Shown here piece by piece: positions 34,832 to 43,026 of a DNA stretch of 52,862 nt. The notes beneath the pieces were generated by a model that had not been told where the DNA came from, ran no database searches, and saw nothing but the letters and a program-made list of their open reading frames with translations. The first letter of the stretch is position 1. Each line of letters starts with the position of its first letter. Where the stretch lies: positions 5,112 to 57,973 of the forward strand of contig NZ_LMCY01000029.1 of the NCBI RefSeq assembly GCF_001425685.1, in the 5' to 3' direction. A program made the position numbers and the translations under genes. Source of the DNA: Massilia sp. Root335. Its GTDB lineage: Bacteria > Pseudomonadota > Gammaproteobacteria > Burkholderiales > Burkholderiaceae_D.

Positions 34832-34915
34832 CGGCCGTTCGGCTCAGCATGGCAGGTTGCCGAGCTGGAAAAGTCGCGGACTGTCACGGCAGGCCGCTGC
34901 CGACCCGAAGCGGAC
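34832..34915 (+). repeat. MITE-like repeat, copy A (3' part)
   Basis: Its last 59 bp (34857-34915) align without gaps to 36144-36202 at 51 of 59 positions, including TTGCCGAGCTGGAAAAGTC and CCGACCCGAAGCGGAC. It interrupts or follows the end of the sigma factor remnant. Confidence 0.7.
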
Positions 34916-34998
34916 ATCCCCACGCGATCAGTTTCCAATCTCTTTCATTGGCTTCGGATGAGATTGTCTTGGGCGTATCTGTGCGCGCACCGCGGCGT

Positions 34999-35838
34999 TC
35001 ACTGGCGCCCCTGCCACACCCATTTCAGGCCGCGAAGATAGCTTTCGGGCTTGACGGTGCCGTGGTCCGTTCCCTCCACCGTATAGCTCTGCAATTCCAA
35101 GCCCTTGTAGCCGTGTGTTCCGATCTGTTTTTCGAATAGTTCGATCGGTCCCCGGAACTGGACGGGTTCGAGCGAACCGGCCGAAATGAACATGCGCGCC
35201 TTGAGCGGCCGATTCTGCTTGGCGAATGCTTCCTCCAGCTTGAACAGCGCACCGTTATCCCAGACGACGGCCGGGCTCACGGCGACATACCCGTTGAAGA
35301 AATCCGGATCTTTCAACGCGGCGCCCAGCGCAAACAGGCCACCCAGCGAAGCCCCGACGAGGACGCGGTTGGTCTGGTCGGCGCGGTAGGTGGTTTCGAT
35401 TAGCGGCGCGGCTTCCTTGCGGATGAAGTCGAGGAACTGGTCGCCCTTGCCCGATCCGGCGGCCCCTGCCATCGCCGTGTACGTGTAGTCGTGCATGCGT
35501 TCGACGTTGTAGTCGGTGCCGTCGGGATAGGACAAGCCCACCATGATGCACTCGGGCATCATCTTGTCGTAGACAAGGCTGCCGTGCAGGGCGGACATCA
35601 GCGGCACGTCCCAGTAGGCATCGAGGAAGTAAAGCACCGGGTATTTCTTGCCCGGACTCCAAGAGTAGCTGTCCGGCAGCATCACGATCAGCTCGTGCGC
35701 CTTGCCGGTGATCTTTGATTGCACAGTCACGATTTGGGTGTTCCGTAGCACGACGTGGCGCGGCTCGGGGTCGGCAGCGCAGGCCAGCGTGGTGACTGAA
35801 AACGCCAAGGCGAAGGGGAGGAGCCAGTTTCTTATCAT
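34999..35838 (-). CDS. Secreted alpha/beta-hydrolase-fold esterase (Fes/IroE-like superfamily)
   Basis: This 279-residue protein has a Sec signal (MIRNWLLPFALAFSVTTLACA, cleaved before ADPEP). The esterase domain shows the strand-turn LIVMLPDSYSWSPGKKYPVL, YFLDAYWDV, the nucleophile elbow VGASLGGLFA (Ser164), PAVVWDN, and the catalytic His region VEGTDHGTVKPESYL. This is the putative-esterase (PF00756) family that includes Fes, IroE and feruloyl esterases. The start at 35838 has AAGGA seven bases upstream; in-frame ATGs at 35853 and 35859 lack this spacing. The substrate cannot be told. It sits between two copies of the MITE-like repeat in a patch with decayed genes. Confidence 0.87.
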   Translation of the reverse strand: MIRNWLLPFALAFSVTTLACAADPEPRHVVLRNTQIVTVQSKITGKAHELIVMLPDSYSWSPGKKYPVLYFLDAYWDVPLMSALHGSLVYDKMMPECIMVGLSYPDGTDYNVERMHDYTYTAMAGAAGSGKGDQFLDFIRKEAAPLIETTYRADQTNRVLVGASLGGLFALGAALKDPDFFNGYVAVSPAVVWDNGALFKLEEAFAKQNRPLKARMFISAGSLEPVQFRGPIELFEKQIGTHGYKGLELQSYTVEGTDHGTVKPESYLRGLKWVWQGRQ

Positions 35839-36100
35839 CGAGATGTCCTTCATTTCCATACCTTGATGGCCTACCAACCGAAGCCCGTAGGACGAGGTGC
35901 CTCGGCTTTGACGCCTTGAGCTTGAAGTCGCGAATGATGCCAATATGCGGCATCAGCGCCGAGCCGCTGCTTCGTCTCGGATCTGGATAAGTTGAATAGT
36001 TTGAAGTTGAAGGTTGTTACAGTTCGCATTGATGACCTTAAACGATACAACGTAAGTTCATGACCTCGCCCTACACACACTTAGGACCGCTCGACCACCG
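35839..36100. other. Intergenic stretch without supported gene
   Basis: This is the upstream region of the esterase gene, AT-richer than average, probably promoter DNA. A short frame on the minus strand (35871-36080) has no family likeness and I do not call it. Copy B of the MITE-like repeat follows directly. Confidence 0.5.
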
Positions 36101-36202
36101 TCTGCTTGTGGCCGACCTCGGCCGTTCAAGCCAGCATAGCATCTTGCCGAGCTGGAAAAGTCACGAACGGTCACAACAGGCCGGAACCGACCCGAAGCGG
36201 AC
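36101..36202 (+). repeat. MITE-like repeat, copy B (most complete)
   Basis: The approximately 102-bp element's ends are imperfect inverted repeats: it begins TCTGCTTGTGGCCGACC (preceded by G) and ends CCGACCCGAAGCGGAC, whose complement reads GTCCGCTTCGGGTCGG. Its right 59 bp match copy A and its left 28 bp match copy C. No target-site duplication is evident. Confidence 0.7.
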
Positions 36203-36234
36203 TGTCAAAAGCTGCGTTAGGACTAACTAACCCG

Positions 36235-36651
36235 TCATTGAGATGATGCGGAAGAATTATCTGGCGGCAAGCAAAATGGCCAGACAGTCCGAAGGAACAA
36301 AACCAATGCAGGTACTAGCAGTAAGTATCCTGCTGGATGCATCTCTTGATGGCTAGAATCCATTAGTAGACTAAAACCTGCTAGTGACGGTACTGCCAAG
36401 AGAAGACCGGCGACGACTCGATGCGCTATCGACCCTCCAACCTTCTTCCAAAGTATTCCTACGTAGAGGAAGCCTGAAGCTAGTACACAAGCGACGAATG
36501 GTACAGCGAGCAATTCAGACAATGTTGTTACCGTGTCACTCGGCGCGGCGCCTCCTAGGAAGGCTAACGGAACGCTGATAACAATAATGAGGCAACCCAT
36601 GGTAAGCGACAAAAGTTGCAAGCTGGCTACAATTACTCGGTCTGGTTTCAT
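36235..36651 (-). CDS. Small hypothetical membrane protein, low GC
   Basis: The 138-residue protein has about four membrane segments (about 8-28, 46-67, 79-97, 107-126) and short loops, ending in a polar PPDNSSASSQ tail. No family is recognised. Base composition is near even, far below the roughly two-thirds GC of its neighbours, and it lies between copy B and copy C of the MITE-like repeat. Both facts suggest acquired DNA. An ATG with weak ribosome-binding context begins the frame. It may be a real gene brought in from elsewhere, or a decaying one. Confidence 0.6.
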   Translation of the reverse strand: MKPDRVIVASLQLLSLTMGCLIIVISVPLAFLGGAAPSDTVTTLSELLAVPFVACVLASGFLYVGILWKKVGGSIAHRVVAGLLLAVPSLAGFSLLMDSSHQEMHPAGYLLLVPALVLFLRTVWPFCLPPDNSSASSQ

Positions 36652-36693
36652 TTTTATGAGTGTACAAACTCAACGTCGATCGGAAAGTGACGG

Positions 36694-36721
36694 ACTGCTT
36701 GTTGCCGATCTCCGCCGTTCA
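36694..36721 (+). repeat. MITE-like repeat, copy C (5' part only)
   Basis: These 28 bp match 36101-36128 at 24 positions (CTGCTTGTTGCCGAT, then CCGCCGTTCA). The rest of the element is absent. Confidence 0.55.
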
Positions 36722-36861
36722 GTGTACGTCAACTAGCGATCATGGATAGCCGAAGTGAGTCAGCCTAAGGCAGCCGTTGCTCCGGGTGCAAGCAAGGGTT
36801 CTGTTCGGCGTTCTTACCCGTGAGGTAAGATTCCGCACGCACCCACAACCGCTGGAGACTC

Positions 36862-37563
36862 ATGCAATCCGCTGTCAACCTGTGGCCGCTGCTCGGCATC
36901 GCCGCCGTCGCTGCCGGATTCCTGTTGCGCGCCAATCCGGTGCTCGTCGTGATCGTGGCCTGCGGGGTGACCGGCTGGGCCGCGCACCTGCCCGTGGTCC
37001 ACCTGCTGGAATCGCTCGGCACCGCGTTCATCAAGACCCGCAACCTGCCGCTGATCCTGCTGCTGCCGCTGGCCGCGATCGGCCTGCTGGAACGGTTCGG
37101 CCTCAAGGAGCACGCGCAGGCCAGCATCGCGCGCATCCGTGCGGCCACGACGGGGCGCCTGCTGACGGTGTACCTGCTGGCGCGCGAAATCGCCGCCGCG
37201 TTCGGCCTGACGAGCCTGGGCGGCCATCCGAACATGGTGCGCCCCCTCGTCGCGCCGATGGCCGAAGCGGCGGCCGAAGCGCGCCACGGGCAGTTGCCGG
37301 AACCGCTGCGCCAGCACATCCGCGCGATGAGCGCGGCCACGGACAACGTCGGCCTGTTCTTCGGCGAGGACGTGTTCGTCGCGTTCGGCGCCATCGTGCT
37401 GATGCAGACCATCCTCAAGGCCGAGGGCCTCGACGTCGATCCGATCCGGATGGCGCTGTGGGGCATCCCGACCGCGGTGACGGCCTTCGTCATCCACGCC
37501 TGGAACCTGCGCCGGCTCGACGCGCGCATCCGCCGCGAGGCGGTGCGCGAGGTTGCCCCGTGA
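36862..37563 (+). CDS. DUF969 family membrane protein
   Basis: The 233-residue membrane protein has segments NLWPLLGIAAVAAGFLLRAN, NLPLILLLPLAAIGLLERFG, LLTVYLLAREIAAAFGLTSL and GGHPNMVRPLVAPMAEAAAE, which I recognise as DUF969. DUF969 and DUF979 are nearly always neighbours and look like two parts of one transporter. The ATG has GGAG upstream, and its stop overlaps the GTG start of the DUF979 gene (GTGA). The third gene is pyroglutamyl peptidase, so the likely substrate is pyroglutamate or a pyroglutamyl peptide (inference). Location is the inner membrane. Confidence 0.9.
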   Translation: MQSAVNLWPLLGIAAVAAGFLLRANPVLVVIVACGVTGWAAHLPVVHLLESLGTAFIKTRNLPLILLLPLAAIGLLERFGLKEHAQASIARIRAATTGRLLTVYLLAREIAAAFGLTSLGGHPNMVRPLVAPMAEAAAEARHGQLPEPLRQHIRAMSAATDNVGLFFGEDVFVAFGAIVLMQTILKAEGLDVDPIRMALWGIPTAVTAFVIHAWNLRRLDARIRREAVREVAP

Positions 37564-38516
37564 TCGTCTCGCTCGACTTTTTCTATGTGCTGGTCGGCCT
37601 GCTGTTCGCGGCGACGGCCGTCATGACCGTGCGCGACGAGACCAATCCGCGCCGCTTCACGACGGCGCTGTTCTGGGGCCTGTATGCGCTCGTCTACCTG
37701 CTGGGCGAGCGCCTGCCGCCGGCCGCGGCGGGCGTGCTGATGATCGCGATGGCCCTCATCGCCGGCTGCGGCCTCGTGCGCCCCGGCAGGGCAAGCGTCC
37801 TGCCGGAAGAGGCCAGGTTATCCAGCGCGGCGCGGCTGGGCAACCGGCTGCTCGTGCCGGCGCTGGCGATTCCCGTCGTGACGATGTTCGGCTCCGTCGT
37901 GCTCAAGGACGTCCACGTCGGCCTCGCTGTCCTGCTGGACCGGAACAACCTGACGCTCGTGAGCATGGGCTGCGGCAGTATCGTCGCGCTGGCGCTCGCG
38001 TGCGCGCTCACGCGCGCGACGCCGCTGCAGGGCGTGCGCGAGGCGCGCCGGCTGATCGACGCGATGAGCTGGGCCGTCGTGCTGCCGCACATGCTGGCCG
38101 TGCTCGGGCTGCTGTTTGCCGAGGCGGGCGTGGGCAAGGCCGTGGCCCACGTCGTGACCAGTTATCTGCCGCTCGATTCGCGCCTGCTGGCCTGCGCCGC
38201 GTTCTGCGTGGGCATGGCATTATTTACCGTCGTGATGGGCAACGGCTTCGCCGCGTTCCCCGTCATCGCGGGCGGCATCGGGATTCCCGTCCTGGTCGGG
38301 GTGTACCGTGCGAATCCGGCCGTGATGGCGGCGATCGGCATGTTCAGTGCCTATTGCGGCACGCTGATGACGCCGATGGCGGCGAATTTCAATATCGTGC
38401 CGGCGGCGCTGCTCGACCTGCCCGACAAGAATGCCGTGATCAAGGCCCAGTTGCCGACCGCGCTGCCGCTGCTGGGCGCGAATATCGTTTTGCTGTACTT
38501 CCTGATGTATCGATGA
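37560..38516 (+). CDS. DUF979 family membrane protein
   Basis: The 318-residue integral membrane protein has about nine hydrophobic segments, starting VSLDFFYVLVGLLFAATAVM, with FTVVMGNGFAAFPVIAGGIG, MFSAYCGTLMTPMAANFNIV and PAALLDLPDKNAVIKAQ near the end, characteristic of DUF979. It starts with GTG at 37560 inside the stop of the DUF969 gene, so the two are coupled. The conserved TPMAANFN-like loop late in the protein resembles substrate loops of ion-coupled carboxylate transporters, which is only a resemblance. Together with DUF969 it probably forms a secondary transporter. Confidence 0.9.
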   Translation: MIVSLDFFYVLVGLLFAATAVMTVRDETNPRRFTTALFWGLYALVYLLGERLPPAAAGVLMIAMALIAGCGLVRPGRASVLPEEARLSSAARLGNRLLVPALAIPVVTMFGSVVLKDVHVGLAVLLDRNNLTLVSMGCGSIVALALACALTRATPLQGVREARRLIDAMSWAVVLPHMLAVLGLLFAEAGVGKAVAHVVTSYLPLDSRLLACAAFCVGMALFTVVMGNGFAAFPVIAGGIGIPVLVGVYRANPAVMAAIGMFSAYCGTLMTPMAANFNIVPAALLDLPDKNAVIKAQLPTALPLLGANIVLLYFLMYR

Positions 38517-38523
38517 GGCGACC

Positions 38524-39195
38524 ATGACCGCACCCACCCCCCAAGCTTCCGCCAAGACCGTCCTGCTGACCGGGTTCGAACCCTTCAACGGCGCCACCAT
38601 CAACCCGTCGTGGGAAGCCGTGCGCGCGCTGGACGGCTGGTCCGGGCCAGGCTTTTCCGTCGTCGCGCGCCAGCTGCCGTGCGTGTTCGGCAGCGCGCGC
38701 GACGTCCTGCGCGACGCCGTCGCCGGCGTCAGGCCCGACATCGTGATCGCCGTCGGCCAGGCTGGCGGCCGCTCCGAGATTTCGCTGGAGCGCGTGGCCA
38801 TCAACGTCGACGACGCATCCATCCGCGACAACGCAGGCAGCCAGCCCGTCGACACGCCCATCGTGGCGGACGGGCCGGCCGCGTATTTCAGCACGCTGCC
38901 CGTCAAGGCCATCGTGAAAGCGCTGCGCCTGCGCGGCTTTCCGGCCGGCGTGTCGCAGACGGCCGGCACCTTCGTGTGCAACCACGTGTTCTATGGGCTG
39001 ATGCACGCCGCGGTGGGACAGCCGCTGAAGGCCGGCTTCGTCCACGTGCCGTTCCTGCCGGAGCAGGCCGCGGACCGGCCGGAGCGGCCGCCGTCGATGG
39101 CGCTGCGCGATATCGTCGATGCGCTGCGCATCGCGGTCGAGGTGGCGGTCGTCACGGAGGCCGATACGCAAGAGGCGGGCGGCGCGACGCATTGA
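38524..39195 (+). CDS. pcp: Pyroglutamyl-peptidase I
   Basis: This 223-residue cysteine peptidase removes N-terminal pyroglutamate from peptides in the cytoplasm. The motifs are complete: VLLTGFEPFNGATINPSW at the start, GGRSEISLERVAINVDD (Glu85), GTFVCNHVFYGLMH (nucleophile Cys152) and GFVHVPFLPEQ (His174). Length is typical (about 215). It follows DUF979 by 7 bp with GAGG upstream and forms the third gene of a DUF969-DUF979-pcp unit. It converges with the LysR gene, whose stop is 9 bp away. Confidence 0.96.
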   Translation: MTAPTPQASAKTVLLTGFEPFNGATINPSWEAVRALDGWSGPGFSVVARQLPCVFGSARDVLRDAVAGVRPDIVIAVGQAGGRSEISLERVAINVDDASIRDNAGSQPVDTPIVADGPAAYFSTLPVKAIVKALRLRGFPAGVSQTAGTFVCNHVFYGLMHAAVGQPLKAGFVHVPFLPEQAADRPERPPSMALRDIVDALRIAVEVAVVTEADTQEAGGATH

Positions 39196-39204
39196 CACCG
39201 CGGG

Positions 39205-40128
39205 TCACGGGACGGCGCGCGCCACGTCCTCGATCACGTCCATCAACCAGTGCAATGCCGCGTCGTCGTCGCGCCGTGCATGCCACCCCATCGAGACGGT
39301 GAAGCGTTCCAGCGTGACGGGCACCGCGCTCGACGCCAGCAGGCCCGCCGCGGCCCAGCGGTCGGCCAGCACCTCCGGGACCGTCGCCACGATGGCGCTC
39401 GCACCGAGCACGCCGGGCACCGACGAGAAGCGCGGTGTCGTATAGCGCACCTCGCGGCGCAGCCCGAGCCCGGCCAGCACCGCGTCGGTCGGGCCCTCGA
39501 CGGCGCCCCTGTAGCTCACCAGCAGGTGCGGCACCGCGACGTACTGCGCCAGCGTCACGTCGCCCTTGAACGGCAACTGGCGCGGGTCGTAGACGCAGCG
39601 GAATCCCATCTCGCGCAGCGTCCGCTGGTGCTGCCAGCGCGGGCCGGGACGCATGGACGCCACGCCGAGTTCGATCTCGTCCTTGTCCAGCATGTCGCTG
39701 ATGGCGAACGGATTGCTTTCCTTGAGCACGATGCGCACGCGCGGCGCCAGCCGGCGCACGCGTGCGAGCAGGGCCGGCACCAGCCAGTGCTCGACCCAGT
39801 CCGGCATGCCGACGATGAACAGCCGCTCGGCGCTGGCCGGGTCGAAGGCCGGCGGTACGGTGATCGCCTTTTGCAGCATCGTCACGGCCGGCGTGATGGC
39901 GGCTTCCAGTTCGAGTGCACGCGGCGTCGGTTCCATGCCGCGCGTGCCGCGCACGAGCAACTCGTCGCCGAACAGCTGGCGCAGGCGCGCCAGCGCACCG
40001 CTGACGGCCGGCTGGCCGAGGAACAGTTTGTGGGCGGCGGCAGACACGCTGCGCTCGCGCATCAGTACGAGGAACGTCACCATGAGATTCAGGTCGACGC
40101 CTCTGAAATCATTTTCACTGATTCCCAT
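39205..40128 (-). CDS. LysR-type transcriptional regulator
   Basis: This 307-residue LysR protein has an N-terminal winged helix (DLNLMVTFLVLMRERSVSAA, AHKLFLGQPAVSGALARLRQ, LFGDELLVRG) and a C-terminal substrate-binding domain with PRVRIVLKESNPFAISDMLD. The helix-turn-helix wording is of the NodD/PnbR-like subgroup. It is divergent from the secreted metallo-beta-lactamase-fold hydrolase gene with 77 bp between starts, so that gene is its likely target. A near-palindrome ATAATCT-AGATAAT (40127-40140) overlaps its own start codon. Confidence 0.93.
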   Translation of the reverse strand: MGISENDFRGVDLNLMVTFLVLMRERSVSAAAHKLFLGQPAVSGALARLRQLFGDELLVRGTRGMEPTPRALELEAAITPAVTMLQKAITVPPAFDPASAERLFIVGMPDWVEHWLVPALLARVRRLAPRVRIVLKESNPFAISDMLDKDEIELGVASMRPGPRWQHQRTLREMGFRCVYDPRQLPFKGDVTLAQYVAVPHLLVSYRGAVEGPTDAVLAGLGLRREVRYTTPRFSSVPGVLGASAIVATVPEVLADRWAAAGLLASSAVPVTLERFTVSMGWHARRDDDAALHWLMDVIEDVARAVP

Positions 40129-40140
40129 AATCTAGATAAT
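40127..40140. promoter_or_regulatory. Possible LysR operator between divergent genes
   Basis: ATAATCTAGATAAT is nearly palindromic and lies in the short AT-rich gap between lysR and the MBL-fold gene, overlapping the lysR ATG. Binding there could repress lysR and help the divergent promoter. It is a single site without other support. Confidence 0.35.
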
Positions 40141-40205
40141 CGATTTGATTGATGTAGTGCGCTATTGGATCATGGATGCATCGTTCAACGCCAGAGGAGT
40201 CCACC

Positions 40206-41180
40206 ATGACCAAGCTTTCGCAAATCCTGCCACCCCTGTTCCTGACCGCCTCGGCGCTGCTGGCAACGCCTGCCTGGCTGCCGGCGGCGCACGCTGCCGC
40301 GCCCCAGGTGCGCACCCAGGCGCCGGGTTTTTATCGTGTCCTGCTCGGCGACGTCGAGATCACCGCGCTGTCGGACGGCACTGTGACCATCCCGCTCGAC
40401 AAGCTGTTGACGGGCACCGGCGCGGCCCACGTGAAAGACGTCCTGGCCAGCCACCATCTCGGCACGCAGGTGGAGACGTCGATCAACGCATTCCTCGTCA
40501 ACACCGGCAAGCGGCTGGTGCTCATCGACACCGGAGCCGGCACCAGCTTCGGGGCGCACGGCGGCCACCTGGCGGACAACATCCGCGCCGCCGGCTACCG
40601 GCCGGAAGACGTCGACACCGTGCTGCTCACGCACATCCACGGCGATCACTCGAACGGCCTGACGGTCGACGGCAAGGCCGTGCTGCCCAATGCGGAAGTG
40701 GTCGTGGCGAAGCACGATGCCGACGCCTGGCTCGATCCGGCCAACCGCACCAGGGTGCGTCCGGAAAGCGTCCACGTCATCGACGAGGCGTTGGCGGCGT
40801 TCGCGCCTTACCGGCAAGCGGGCCGGGTCCGGACCTTCGACGGTCCCGGCGAGGTGGTGCCCGGCATCCGGGCGGTGCCGGCACCGGGGCATACGCCGGG
40901 CCATACCATGTACGAACTGACGGCCGGCGGCCAGACGATCCGCTTCGTGGGCGACACGCTGCATGCGAAGGACGTGCAGATGGCTGAACCGCAGGTGACG
41001 ATCCAGTTCGACGAAGACCCGAACGCGGCGCGGCGCCAGCGCGCCGCCGTGTTCGCGGATGCGGCCGCGCGCGGGGTCATCGTGGCCGCGGCCCACGCGC
41101 CGTTCCCCGGCCTGGGCTACATCGAGCGCAGCGGCAGCGGCTATGCGTGGGCGCCGCTGAACTACAGTTCCCTGCGCTAG
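40206..41180 (+). CDS. Secreted MBL-fold metallohydrolase
   Basis: This 324-residue metallo-beta-lactamase-fold protein has a Sec signal (to about AHAAA, residue 31). The metal motif is LTHIHGDHSNGL (His143, His145, Asp147, His148), with later ligands in APGHTPGHT and FVGDTLH, and a His in AAAHAPFPGLG. Architecture and signal are like methyl parathion hydrolase / lactonase-type secreted members, not true beta-lactamases. AGAGGAG supports the start at 40206. It is divergent from a LysR regulator and converges with another lysR only 4 bp away. The substrate is unknown; a lactone or organic ester is likely from the family. Confidence 0.9.
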   Translation: MTKLSQILPPLFLTASALLATPAWLPAAHAAAPQVRTQAPGFYRVLLGDVEITALSDGTVTIPLDKLLTGTGAAHVKDVLASHHLGTQVETSINAFLVNTGKRLVLIDTGAGTSFGAHGGHLADNIRAAGYRPEDVDTVLLTHIHGDHSNGLTVDGKAVLPNAEVVVAKHDADAWLDPANRTRVRPESVHVIDEALAAFAPYRQAGRVRTFDGPGEVVPGIRAVPAPGHTPGHTMYELTAGGQTIRFVGDTLHAKDVQMAEPQVTIQFDEDPNAARRQRAAVFADAAARGVIVAAAHAPFPGLGYIERSGSGYAWAPLNYSSLR

Positions 41181-41184
41181 CGCC

Positions 41185-42087
41185 TTACTCGCCCGCGGGA
41201 TTCAGGATCTTGAGGAACGCCCGCACGACCGGCGCATCGTCCTGCGTCGGATAGGTGATGTACAGATTGGCCGACGGCGGGTTCGTGCGCACCGGCAGGA
41301 AGCGCACGCCCGGCCAGCCGATGCGGCTCGTCGTCGACGGCATCAGCGCCACGCCCAGTCCCGCGCCGACCATCGCCAGCAGGGTCTGCGGCTCGGCGGC
41401 CTCCTGGAAGATCGTCGGCTGGAAGCCCGCGTTGACGCAGCACTGGATCAGGTAGCGCGGCTCGGCCGACTGGTCCAGGTGCAGGGTCAGCATGGGTTCG
41501 TGCGCGATGTCCATCAACTCGATGGCGTCCTGCTGCGCCAGCGGGTGCTGCGCGTTCATGGCCACGCACACTTCCTCGCGGAAGCACAGTTCCTGGCGCA
41601 GGCCGGCGTTCCTCAGCACGTCTTCGTCGATCCTGGGCTCGCGCCAGAAACCGACGTCGATCTGGCGCCCGCGCAGCGCGTCCCACTGGTCGTTCGGCCC
41701 CAGTTCGTGGATGGTCCACGTCACGCGCGGGAACTGGCTCTGGAACTGTTCCAGCAGGCCCGGGATCGGCCCCCACATCGCCGAGCCGACGATGCCCACG
41801 CGCAGGCGGCCCACCTCGCCGCGGTCGATCTGGCGGATCGTGTCGATGGTCATGCGCATGCGGCCCAGCAGGTCGGCCGCCTCCTGCATCAGCGCCTTGC
41901 CGGCGACGGTCAGTTCGAAGCTGCGCGTCGTGCGCGCGAACAGGCGCACCCCGAGCTCGCTCTCCAGCTTCATGATCTGCTGCGACAGCGGCGGCTGCGA
42001 TATGTGCAGGCGTTCGGCGGCGCGGCTGAAGCTTTTTTCTTCGGCCACCGCCAGGAAGTATTTCAGTTGCTTCAGGTCGATCGACAT
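41185..42087 (-). CDS. LysR-type transcriptional regulator (psu operon)
   Basis: The 300-residue LysR protein has the winged helix MSIDLKQLKYFLAVAEEKSF, SRAAERLHISQPPLSQQIMK, LESELGVRLFAR, in the BenM/CatM-like subgroup, and a standard effector domain. It begins 16 bp after the psuG stop on the same strand, so it is probably co-transcribed as psuK-psuG-lysR. LysR genes more often sit divergent from their targets, so its place as the last gene of a catabolic unit is somewhat unusual. Its effector could be pseudouridine, uracil or an unrelated aromatic acid; the sequence does not tell. Confidence 0.92.
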   Translation of the reverse strand: MSIDLKQLKYFLAVAEEKSFSRAAERLHISQPPLSQQIMKLESELGVRLFARTTRSFELTVAGKALMQEAADLLGRMRMTIDTIRQIDRGEVGRLRVGIVGSAMWGPIPGLLEQFQSQFPRVTWTIHELGPNDQWDALRGRQIDVGFWREPRIDEDVLRNAGLRQELCFREEVCVAMNAQHPLAQQDAIELMDIAHEPMLTLHLDQSAEPRYLIQCCVNAGFQPTIFQEAAEPQTLLAMVGAGLGVALMPSTTSRIGWPGVRFLPVRTNPPSANLYITYPTQDDAPVVRAFLKILNPAGE

Positions 42088-42103
42088 AGGGCCTCGCTCG
42101 TCG

Positions 42104-43024
42104 TCAGGCGCGTGCCGTGCCGTGCAGCGCCACCGCCAGGCGGGCGCCGGCGAGGGCGTTGTTCTTCACCAGCGCGATGTTGGTGGCGAGGCTGCGGCCG
42201 CCCGTCAGGTCCTTGATGCGGGCCAGCAGGAACGGCGTCACGGCCTTGCCTTTCACGCCTTGCGCGCTGGCCTCGCCCAGCGCCTGGGCGATGATGCCGT
42301 CGATCTCGTCGTTGCGCATTGCGGATTCCGCCGGCACCGGATTGCTGACGACGACGCCGCCCGTGAGCCCCAGCTGCCACTTGGTGCGGATGAAGCGGGC
42401 CTGCTGCTCCGGCGTGTCGAGCTGGAAGTCGGCGTCGAAACCGGAGTCGCGCGTGAAGAACGCGGGAAAGCCGGGCTGGCCGACGCTGACCACCGGCACG
42501 CCGTGCGTCTCCAGGTATTCCAGCGTGAGGCCGATGTCGAGGATGGATTTCACGCCCGCGCACACGACGGCGACGTTGGTGCGCGCCAGTTCCTGCAGGT
42601 CGGCGGAGATGTCGAAGCTCGTTTCCGCGCCGCGGTGCACGCCGCCGATGCCGCCCGTGACGAACACCTCGATGCCGGCCAGCGCCGCGCAGATCATCGT
42701 GGCGGCGACCGTCGTCGCGCCCAGCTTTTTCTCGGCCAGCACGTAGGCCAGGTCGCGCCGGCTCACCTTCAGCGCGTCCGGCGCATTGCCCAGCCGTTCG
42801 AGCTGGCTGTCGGCCAGGCCCACGCAAATTTTGCCGTCGATGAGGGCGATGGTTGCCGGTGTCGCGCCGGCGTCGCGGATCACCTGCTCGACCTCGCGCG
42901 CCGTCTGCACGTTCTGCGGATACGGCATGCCGTGCGAGATGATCGTCGATTCGAGCGCGACGACGGGCTTGCCGGCCGCGCGCGCGGCCTGCACTTCGGG
43001 GGAAAACTGGAGGAAGGCTTGCAT
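42104..43024 (-). CDS. psuG: Pseudouridine-5'-phosphate glycosidase
   Basis: This 306-residue enzyme splits the C-C bond of pseudouridine 5'-phosphate to uracil and ribose 5-phosphate. The family blocks are VVALESTIISHGMPYPQN (Glu25), FVTGGIGGVHRGAETSFD, and VVCAGVKSILDIGLTLEYLE with Lys159, corresponding to the Schiff-base lysine. VVSNPVPAESAM and ARIKDLTGGRSLATNIALVK close the protein. It starts 2 bp after the psuK stop. Pseudouridine comes from RNA, mainly tRNA and rRNA, so the gene agrees with RNA scavenging. Confidence 0.96.
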   Translation of the reverse strand: MQAFLQFSPEVQAARAAGKPVVALESTIISHGMPYPQNVQTAREVEQVIRDAGATPATIALIDGKICVGLADSQLERLGNAPDALKVSRRDLAYVLAEKKLGATTVAATMICAALAGIEVFVTGGIGGVHRGAETSFDISADLQELARTNVAVVCAGVKSILDIGLTLEYLETHGVPVVSVGQPGFPAFFTRDSGFDADFQLDTPEQQARFIRTKWQLGLTGGVVVSNPVPAESAMRNDEIDGIIAQALGEASAQGVKGKAVTPFLLARIKDLTGGRSLATNIALVKNNALAGARLAVALHGTARA

Positions 43025-43026
43025 GT

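Noticed and set aside
35871..36080. Small minus-strand frame upstream of the esterase gene
   Set aside because: No family likeness and no supporting start context; it lies in the probable promoter region.
36190..36235. Integron attC-like site (GCGTTAGGAC near the end of copy B)
   Set aside because: The seventh base of the GTTRRRY core does not fit, no matching RYYYAAC partner or integrase is seen, and the repeat copies have ends unlike attC.
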